In this document: positions 58,745 through 64,000 of the stretch, in pieces | How the letters are laid out: each line of letters begins with the position of its first letter | Numbering within the stretch: position 1 is the first letter of the stretch | Assembly: GCF_002968295.1 (NCBI RefSeq) | Contig: NZ_CP134399.1 | Location: forward strand, 3,286,001-3,350,000 | DNA from: Mycobacterium sp. ITM-2016-00317 | Lineage (GTDB): Bacteria > Actinomycetota > Actinomycetes > Mycobacteriales > Mycobacteriaceae | Length of the DNA stretch: 64,000 nt | Reading direction: 5' to 3' | Notes under the pieces: generated by a model | Told to the model about the DNA's origin: nothing | Databases searched by the model: none | The model's input: only the letters and a program-made list of their open reading frames with translations | Translations under genes and position numbers: made by a program

Positions 58745-59478
58745 GCGCTCCGGTGGTCACCGTGCGCGACCTGCGGCGTGCGTTCGGCGCCCAGCAGGTC
58801 CTCGACGGCCTCGATCTGGACATCGCCGACGGTGAGTTCGTCGCGATGCTGGGCCGCTCCGGTTCGGGCAAGAGCACGCTGCTGCGCATCCTCGCCGGGC
58901 TCGACGGCCAGGCCGACGGGTCGGTGATCGTGCCGCGCTCGCGGGCCGTGGTGTTCCAGAATCCGCGCCTGCTGCCGTGGCGCCGCGCGCTGGCCAACGT
59001 CACCTTCGCACTGCCCGATGCCGGCCCCGACGCACCGAGCAGGACCGCCCGCGGGCAGGCCGCACTCGACGAGGTCGGGTTGGCCGACAAGGCCCGCTCC
59101 TGGCCGCTGTCCCTGTCCGGCGGTGAGGCACAACGTGTCTCGCTGGCCCGGGCGCTGGTGCGGGAGCCCGACCTGTTGCTGCTCGACGAACCGTTCGGCG
59201 CGCTGGACGCCTTGACCCGACTCAAGATGTACCGCCTGCTGCACGATCTGTGGGCCCGCAGGCACATGGCCGTGCTGCACGTCACCCACGACGTCGACGA
59301 AGCCATCCTGCTCGCCGACCGGGTGGTCGTGCTCTCCGAAGGCAAGGTTTCGCTGGATCGTCGGGTGGAGCTGCCGTTCCCGCGCAGCCGCGGCGACGAG
59401 GGCTTCGACGAACTTCGCCGCACGCTGCTGGCCGAGCTGGGCGTGCAGGAGGAGGTCGGGCATGACCGCAGCCGGTGA
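58741..59478 (+). CDS. SsuB/TauB-type ABC ATPase
   Basis: The 245-residue ATPase has Walker A G-R-S-G-S-G-K-S-T-L, Q-loop V-F-Q-N-P-R-L-L-P-W, signature L-S-G-G-E-A-Q-R-V-S-L-A-R-A, Walker B L-L-L-L-D-E-P-F-G-A-L-D and V-T-H-D. The Q-N-P-R-L-L-P-W form is typical of sulfonate/nitrate-type importers. Its ATG overlaps the permease stop (ATGA), and its end overlaps the flavoprotein start by 17 nt. Confidence 0.93.
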   Translation: MSAPVVTVRDLRRAFGAQQVLDGLDLDIADGEFVAMLGRSGSGKSTLLRILAGLDGQADGSVIVPRSRAVVFQNPRLLPWRRALANVTFALPDAGPDAPSRTARGQAALDEVGLADKARSWPLSLSGGEAQRVSLARALVREPDLLLLDEPFGALDALTRLKMYRLLHDLWARRHMAVLHVTHDVDEAILLADRVVVLSEGKVSLDRRVELPFPRSRGDEGFDELRRTLLAELGVQEEVGHDRSR

Positions 59479-61069
59479 CGTCGACGTACATGTCACCGAC
59501 GTCCTGGTGATCGGCGGCGGCCCGGCGGCCACCTGGGCCGCGATCGCCGCCGCCGAGTCCGGCAGCCGGGTCACCCTGGTGGACAAAGGGTACTGCGGAA
59601 CCAGTGGAGCAACCGCCGCCGGCGGCAACAACCTGTGGCTGATCCCGCCCGGCCCGCGCCGCGACGAATCCATGCGGGAACGCGAGGCCGCCGCCGGGGG
59701 CCTCACCGATGCCGACTGGATGTCACGGGTGCTGTCCGCGTCGTGGGACCGCGTCGAGCAGCTCGCCGAGTGGGGCTACCCGTTCCCGGTCGGCGACGAC
59801 GGACGGCAGCTCCGCGTCAGCCTGCAGGGCCCGGAGTACATGCGCCGGCTGCGGCGCAAGGCCCACCGCAGCGGGGTGCGCATCCTCGATCACCATCCCG
59901 CCACCGCGCTCGCCACCGATACCGATGGAATCGTCAACGGAGCCCACGGGATTGCCCGCCAGGACGGCGGCAGGCAGTGGCGCGTCACCGCCGGCGCGGT
60001 GGTACTGGCCACCGGCGGGACCGCGTTCCTGTCCGGGTCGTTCGGCACCAACGTCGACACCGGCGACGGCTACCTGATGGCCGCCGAGGTGGGTGCCGAC
60101 CTGTCGGGCATGGAGTTCTGCACCGCCTACGCGCTGGCACCGGAATGGGGCATCCACACCAAGGGACGCATGCTGCAGTGGGCCAGCCTCTACGACGAGC
60201 ACGGTCGGCCCTTCCCGACCGAACGCGGTCTGGCCGGGCGTAAAGACGCGCAACGGGCGCTGGCACGCGGGCAGCGGGTATTCGCCAGGCTGGACCGGGC
60301 GCCCGCGCACATCCGGCAGACCATGCGCGACGCCCAGCCCAACTACTTTCTGCCGCTGGACAAGGCGGGCATCGATCCGTTCGTCACGGCCTACCCGCTC
60401 CGCATGGTCTACGAGGGCTCGGTGCGGGGCACGGGCGGCCTGCGGCTGACCGGACCGGATTGTGCCACCACCGTTCCGGGTCTGTTCGCCGCGGGCGACG
60501 CGGCGACCCGGGAGTTGATCACCGGGGCGATCAGCGGCGGCGGCAGCCACAACGGATCGTGGGCGATCGCGTCGGGAACGTTCGCCGGGCGCGGCGCCGC
60601 CGAGTTCAGCCGTCGCCGCGCCGGAACCGAGGTCGCCGCGGCCGACGTGACCGGCCTGGTCGGCATGCGGCCGGGGCCGACCGACGCCCCGACCGTGGAC
60701 GAGGTGGTGCGGGCCGCACAGGACCACGTGTTGCCGCCGACCCGCAGTCACCTCAAAGCACACGACAGGTTGACCGAGTCCGCTGAGGCCCTCAACGGGG
60801 TGTGGCGGGACATCGCCGGTGGGCTGGCGCCGGTGCCGGCGCGGGAGGCGTACAAGACCCGGCAGGCCGTGGCGCTGGTCGCCACGGCGCGGTGGATCAC
60901 CGCGGCGTCGTTGACGCGCACCGAGACGCGGGGCCTGCACCGCCGTGAAGACCGGCCCGCCACCGATCACCGGCAAGCGCACCGCATGCTGGTCGGCGGA
61001 TTCGACGAGGTGTGGACCGCGCCGGATCCGGTTTTGCCCCAATTGGTTTCGGCAGAGGCGGTGGCATGA
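59462..61069 (+). CDS. FAD-dependent oxidoreductase of the AprA / fumarate-reductase flavoprotein type
   Basis: The 535-residue protein starts with the FAD dinucleotide fold V-L-V-I-G-G-G-P-A-A-T-W-A-A-I-A-A-A, and G-A-T-A-A-G-G-N-N follows. It has the second FAD contact V-V-L-A-T-G-G-T-A-F-L and closes L-F-A-A-G-D-A-A-T-R-E and G-G-G-S-H-N-G-S-W-A. The next gene encodes a two-cluster ferredoxin with a 4-nt overlap, a pairing like adenylylsulfate reductase AprAB. Operon context with an SsuABC-like importer suggests oxidation or reduction of an organosulfur or other organic acid. I cannot assign the reaction. It lacks the C-terminal helical domain typical of succinate dehydrogenase. Confidence 0.82.
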   Translation: MTAAGDVDVHVTDVLVIGGGPAATWAAIAAAESGSRVTLVDKGYCGTSGATAAGGNNLWLIPPGPRRDESMREREAAAGGLTDADWMSRVLSASWDRVEQLAEWGYPFPVGDDGRQLRVSLQGPEYMRRLRRKAHRSGVRILDHHPATALATDTDGIVNGAHGIARQDGGRQWRVTAGAVVLATGGTAFLSGSFGTNVDTGDGYLMAAEVGADLSGMEFCTAYALAPEWGIHTKGRMLQWASLYDEHGRPFPTERGLAGRKDAQRALARGQRVFARLDRAPAHIRQTMRDAQPNYFLPLDKAGIDPFVTAYPLRMVYEGSVRGTGGLRLTGPDCATTVPGLFAAGDAATRELITGAISGGGSHNGSWAIASGTFAGRGAAEFSRRRAGTEVAAADVTGLVGMRPGPTDAPTVDEVVRAAQDHVLPPTRSHLKAHDRLTESAEALNGVWRDIAGGLAPVPAREAYKTRQAVALVATARWITAASLTRTETRGLHRREDRPATDHRQAHRMLVGGFDEVWTAPDPVLPQLVSAEAVA

Positions 61070-61473
61070 TCGAGATCGTCAGCGCCGCCGCCTGCATCGC
61101 CTGCGACGTCTGTGTCAAGGTCTGCCCCACCGACGTGTTCGACCGCGGCGAGGACGGCATCCCGGTGATCGCCCGGCAGTCGGACTGCCAGACCTGCTTC
61201 ATGTGCGAGGCCTACTGCCCCGTCGACGCGCTCTACGTCTCCCCCGTCTCGGCGCCCGTCGACTCGGCCAGCCCGCATGCCGACGAAGCCGCGGTCAGTC
61301 GCGCCGGCCTGTTCGGCGGGTACCGGGAGATGGTCGGCTGGGGCCGTGGCCGGACCGCGGGCGCCCTCCGGGACCGCAACCCCCTCCTGAAAGCGGTTCC
61401 GCCGCTGCCGGAGTCGCGACTTCCTGCGCCTGCGAACCTCGCGGACACCCCCTGGAACCACACCGACGGCTGA
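61066..61473 (+). CDS. Ferredoxin with two [4Fe-4S] clusters (AprB-like partner)
   Basis: The 135-residue protein has cluster motif 1 at C10-x2-C13-x2-C16-x3-C20 and motif 2 at C41-x2-C44-x2-C47-x3-C51, the eight-cysteine bacterial ferredoxin pattern. About 80 further residues with an R/P-rich tail follow, which resembles AprB-type subunits that dock on a flavoprotein. ATG 61066 overlaps the stop of the flavoprotein gene (ATGA). It should shuttle electrons to or from that FAD. It ends the operon, 16 nt before the ArsR promoter. Confidence 0.88.
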   Translation: MIEIVSAAACIACDVCVKVCPTDVFDRGEDGIPVIARQSDCQTCFMCEAYCPVDALYVSPVSAPVDSASPHADEAAVSRAGLFGGYREMVGWGRGRTAGALRDRNPLLKAVPPLPESRLPAPANLADTPWNHTDG

Positions 61474-61489
61474 GCGCCGCGGCCGCCCA

Positions 61490-61526
61490 TTGACATGCAA
61501 GTATTTACTTGCCTATTGTCGAGTTG
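61490..61526 (+). promoter_or_regulatory. Promoter with ArsR operator in the spacer, leaderless start
   Basis: TTGACA (-35, 61490-61495) and TATTGT (-10, 61514-61519) are separated by 18 nt. That spacer is filled by the perfect palindrome GCAAGTAttTACTTGC (61497-61512). The GTG start at 61526 falls seven bases after the -10, so the mRNA is probably leaderless. A repressor on this palindrome would cover both promoter boxes. Confidence 0.75.
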
Positions 61527-61819
61527 TGGGCGACGTCTTCAAGGCCTTGGCCGACCCCACGCGGCGCACCATCCTCGATGAGCTGACCGACCGGGACGGC
61601 CAGACACTCTTCGAGATCTGCGCACGGTTGGCGACCAAGCACGGCATCAGCGCGTCCCGCCAGTCGACGTCCCAGCACCTGGATGTGCTGGAGTCGGCGG
61701 GCCTGGTCGAGACCCGTCGCGACGGCCGCTACAAGTTCCACCACATCAACGTCGAACCGTTGCGCGACATCGCCGAGCGGTGGGTGACGCGCACCGACTC
61801 CGAGGAGGGGACGCCATGA
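61526..61819 (+). CDS. ArsR-family repressor
   Basis: The 97-residue winged helix starts M-G-D-V-F-K-A-L-A-D-P-T-R-R-T-I-L-D-E-L. The recognition helix S-R-Q-S-T-S-Q-H-L-D-V-L follows, then L-V-E-T-R-R-D-G-R-Y-K-F-H-H. No metal-binding cysteine motif is present, so it belongs to the non-metal ArsR branch usually found with a SRPBCC or VOC protein. GTG 61526 is chosen for its exact fit to the promoter; a TTG at 61490 would lie in the -35 box. It is translationally coupled to the VOC gene (ATGA), and is probably autorepressed. Confidence 0.92.
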   Translation: MGDVFKALADPTRRTILDELTDRDGQTLFEICARLATKHGISASRQSTSQHLDVLESAGLVETRRDGRYKFHHINVEPLRDIAERWVTRTDSEEGTP

Positions 61820-62205
61820 GAATCAGCTACGCGAGCATTTTCGTCGACGATCAGGACAAGGCACTGCGGTTCTACACCGAGGTGCTGGGCTTCGAGAAGA
61901 AACACGATGTTCCGGTGGGCGGGCCGAGATGGATCACCGTCGTCGCCCCGGAGGATCCCGACGGCGCCGAACTGGTCCTGGAGCCTGACGGTCACCCCGC
62001 GGTGAGACCCTTCAAGGACGCGCTCGTCGCCGACGGAATCCCCTACACCGCGTTCGTCGTCGACGACGTCCGCGCGGAGTACGCACGGCTGCGCGACCGC
62101 GGCGTCCAGTTCACCCAGGAACCCGCCGACATGGGTCAGGTGACCACCGCGGTGCTCGACGACACCTGCGGCAATCTCGTGCAGATCCAGAGCACCACCG
62201 GCTAG
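61816..62205 (+). CDS. VOC-family (glyoxalase-fold) protein
   Basis: The 129-residue single-module glyoxalase-fold protein starts M-R-I-S-Y-A-S-I-F-V-D-D-Q-D-K-A-L-R-F-Y-T-E-V-L-G-F and ends V-L-D-D-T-C-G-N-L-V-Q-I-Q. An aligned pair of halves could hold one metal site, with E84-type and D/E-rich positions, but I cannot assign an activity. Members next to ArsR repressors often bind or detoxify electrophiles. It overlaps the ArsR stop by 4 nt and converges on the kinase gene, 13 nt away. Confidence 0.85.
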   Translation: MRISYASIFVDDQDKALRFYTEVLGFEKKHDVPVGGPRWITVVAPEDPDGAELVLEPDGHPAVRPFKDALVADGIPYTAFVVDDVRAEYARLRDRGVQFTQEPADMGQVTTAVLDDTCGNLVQIQSTTG

Positions 62206-62218
62206 GACGTCGCCCGCA

Positions 62219-64000
62219 TCAGCCCTGGCTGCGGTTCCACTCGATCCAGCCCACCCCGGTGCGGCCATCCGTGGTGGTCACCGTCCCCCATGCGCGCGGG
62301 AACTGGCTGAGCCTGCCGTCTTTGGAGGTGAGCAGCACCGGGGCGTGCCCGCGGATGTCGATGGTGGCCGTGATGTCGCCCGGCGCGTAGTCGACCTCGG
62401 CCGAAACCGGTAGTCCGTTGTCCGAGAAGGTGGTTCGCGCGGTGACCTCGGTGAGCTCGACGAGCCCTTCCCCGTCCCGCTGGGCATAGCCGATACCAAT
62501 CGGTGGTGTGCCGGGGATCAGGAGCTGCACCCCGTGCAGGTGGGTGCCGTCGTCGAGGTGCAGTGCGGTCCACACCCAGTCCATGCTCCACCAGTCCCGC
62601 GCCGCCCACGAGTGGTCACGCTGACCCGGGACGGCAGTGAACTCGTGGGTACGCCCGTCGGCCACCACGGTTCCCGTTACCGTGCAGGGGATCTCGTAAC
62701 GTGGAGAGATGCGGTACTGATACGGCTGCCCGACCGTCGTCCAGGTCAGGTCCATCGAGACCTCGACCGGTCGGCCTGGCTCGCCGCGCAGTATCGCCGC
62801 GGCGTCGTCGTGGGCCTCTCCCCGTCCCCGTAATGCGACCCGGCAGGTGCGCAGCGGCGCCGGCACGTCGATGTCCAGCTCGATGCCGTCGGACCGGACG
62901 CGCGTGTGATCCTCGGGCAGCGGGGCGTCGAAGTCGAGCATGGCGATCGTCGGACCGCCCGGCACGCACAACAGGCCGTTGATCCACGCATGGTTCTCGT
63001 TCGGGATCAGTCCCAACCGGATCCAGCCGCCGATCTGCTGGTCGGGATCGACGAAGTCGAGGTACCAGCTCTCACTCCACAGCGGCTCGTCGGTGGGGTC
63101 GTGGCGGCCGTCGTCTTCCGGGTTGGGCTGCAACGGTTCCGGCGTGGTCGGGGCGGGCAGCAGGGCCAGTGCGTCGGTGTCCAGGACGTGCTGACAGTTG
63201 CGCGCGATCATCGCCATGAACATCTCGTCGCCACGCTCGGTCCGCTCGACGAGCATCGGCGACACGATGGCCATGAGCACACCGAAGAAACTCTGGCGGC
63301 GCACGCCCTCGCGAACCTCGTCGAGGCTCACCCCGGCCGCGCCACCGAGGGCGTCGTGGTAGACCGCCAACAACCGGTCGTAGTGCGCCCGGCGCTGGTC
63401 GACGGGCAGCGCGCAGCCGAGGAAGTACGCGACATCGGTGAACGCCGGGCCCCAGGTGACGGTCTGCCAGTCCACCACCGTCACCGGGCGTTCGGAACCC
63501 TCGGGTCCGAACAGCATGTTGTCCAGCCGGAAGTCGCCGTGCACGAGCCCGTGCCGCACGTCCGGGGCACCCTCGGCATCCATGAAGGCATCGAATGACG
63601 CGACGAACCGTTCGCACACATCCCGGTGTTCGGGCGCGAGCTGATCGCGGTAGCGGTCGAGGTACCCGGCGTACAGCGCGCTGATCAGACCTTGGTTCAC
63701 CGGTGACTCGCGATTCAGCCACTGCGCGTCCTCCAGTGCCTGATCGCCGAGCAGACGACCGTGCACCACCCCGATCTGCCCGAGCGCCAGTGTCGCCTGT
63801 TCGACTGTGGCACCGCGGATCTCGTCACCGACCTGGGCGGGATCGGCGTCGCCGAGCAGGAGGTCGAACGCGCCGCTCGCCGGGTCGTAGGCTCCGTGAT
63901 AGCAGGGTGCGACGGGTCCGCCGAGACCTGGTGCGATATCGGTGTAGAACCGGACCTCGCGTTCATAGAGTCCCATCGCCATGCCGGTCTGGCGGCTGCT
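62219..64000 (-). CDS. APH-like phosphotransferase fused to a beta-rich C-terminal domain (N-terminus outside window)
   Basis: The frame runs from the window edge to a stop at 62219, 593 residues or more. The first half is an aminoglycoside-phosphotransferase-fold kinase of the ecdysteroid-kinase-like branch: catalytic loop H-G-D-F-R-L-D-N-M-L-F and metal-binding V-V-D-W-Q-T-V-T-W-G (about 160-185 of the visible part). The second half (from about 300) is beta-rich with repeated tryptophans (W-S-E-S-W-Y, D-W-W-S-M-D-W-V-W) and resembles a lipocalin-like domain of unknown function. The substrate could be a small alcohol or steroid-like compound (inference). The usual first 30-60 residues are missing at the edge. 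Confidence 0.85.
   Translation of the reverse strand, partial: SSRQTGMAMGLYEREVRFYTDIAPGLGGPVAPCYHGAYDPASGAFDLLLGDADPAQVGDEIRGATVEQATLALGQIGVVHGRLLGDQALEDAQWLNRESPVNQGLISALYAGYLDRYRDQLAPEHRDVCERFVASFDAFMDAEGAPDVRHGLVHGDFRLDNMLFGPEGSERPVTVVDWQTVTWGPAFTDVAYFLGCALPVDQRRAHYDRLLAVYHDALGGAAGVSLDEVREGVRRQSFFGVLMAIVSPMLVERTERGDEMFMAMIARNCQHVLDTDALALLPAPTTPEPLQPNPEDDGRHDPTDEPLWSESWYLDFVDPDQQIGGWIRLGLIPNENHAWINGLLCVPGGPTIAMLDFDAPLPEDHTRVRSDGIELDIDVPAPLRTCRVALRGRGEAHDDAAAILRGEPGRPVEVSMDLTWTTVGQPYQYRISPRYEIPCTVTGTVVADGRTHEFTAVPGQRDHSWAARDWWSMDWVWTALHLDDGTHLHGVQLLIPGTPPIGIGYAQRDGEGLVELTEVTARTTFSDNGLPVSAEVDYAPGDITATIDIRGHAPVLLTSKDGRLSQFPRAWGTVTTTDGRTGVGWIEWNRSQG

Noticed and set aside
1..64000. Phage, integrative element or insertion sequence
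   Set aside because: I saw no integrase, transposase, tRNA-linked att duplication or terminal inverted repeats; gene decay at 53-57 kb shows no element ends.

Overview
This window is chromosomal DNA from a high-GC actinomycete, most likely a rapidly growing Mycolicibacterium (M. smegmatis / M. vanbaalenii type). Supporting signs are a full-length mycobacterial carboxylic acid reductase, a Ddn-like deazaflavin nitroreductase-fold protein, a secreted cutinase, a C4-polyol locus resembling the D-threitol/erythritol locus of M. smegmatis, a fused UreAB urease subunit, many ATGA/GTGA stop-start overlaps and several leaderless-looking starts. I see no tRNA, rRNA, CRISPR array, insertion sequence or phage gene. 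The window cuts genes at both ends (an NCS1 permease at the left, an APH-like kinase at the right).

Layout. 0-13 kb: divergent NCS1 permease and allantoinase; a TPR protein with a doubtful start; an SDR with an N-terminal zinc ribbon; a nitroreductase-family protein; a patatin-like lipase divergent from the carboxylic acid reductase; a Ddn-like protein; a metallo-beta-lactamase-fold hydrolase; a decayed regulator. 13-17 kb: an MHS-type transporter facing an operon of a ferritin-like diiron protein, a flavin/2Fe-2S reductase and a GntR regulator, with a strong ATCGAT dyad in front of the operon. This looks like an undescribed oxygenase system. 17-32 kb: cutinase, VOC protein, then the C4-polyol locus (DerI- and DerK-like enzymes, a five-gene ABC importer with one frameshifted ATPase, EltD-like dehydrogenase, SorC-type regulator, DthD-like dehydrogenase, FGGY kinase) and an HSD10-like SDR.

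32-46 kb: a 13-kb co-oriented array, probably one or two operons. It holds a peptide/nickel-type ABC importer (one ATPase frameshifted), two amidase-signature enzymes with an AtzG-like small subunit between them, and a complete but divergent urease (ureE-F-AB-C-G-D), with a LuxR-type regulator upstream. The likely logic is import of an amide or ureide (or nickel), amidase cleavage to urea, then urea to ammonia and CO2. 46-53 kb: a decayed conserved gene, a proline-rich repeat lipoprotein, and a phosphonate operon (LysR, phosphonoacetate hydrolase PhnA, GlpT-like transporter, phosphonate-associated dehydrogenase, PhnX-like HAD hydrolase). 53-57 kb: a region of gene decay (LLM oxidoreductase remnant, two copies of a SnoaL-like gene of which one is broken, a broken HxlR regulator) that contains an intact protealysin-type metalloprotease and its emfourin-type inhibitor.

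57-64 kb: a five-gene operon joining an SsuABC-like importer to an AprA-like flavoprotein and a two-cluster ferredoxin, probably for an organosulfur compound; an autoregulated leaderless ArsR-VOC pair; and the truncated kinase. Overall the window is accessory catabolic and nutrient-scavenging DNA for nitrogen, phosphonate, sulfonate-like and polyol sources.
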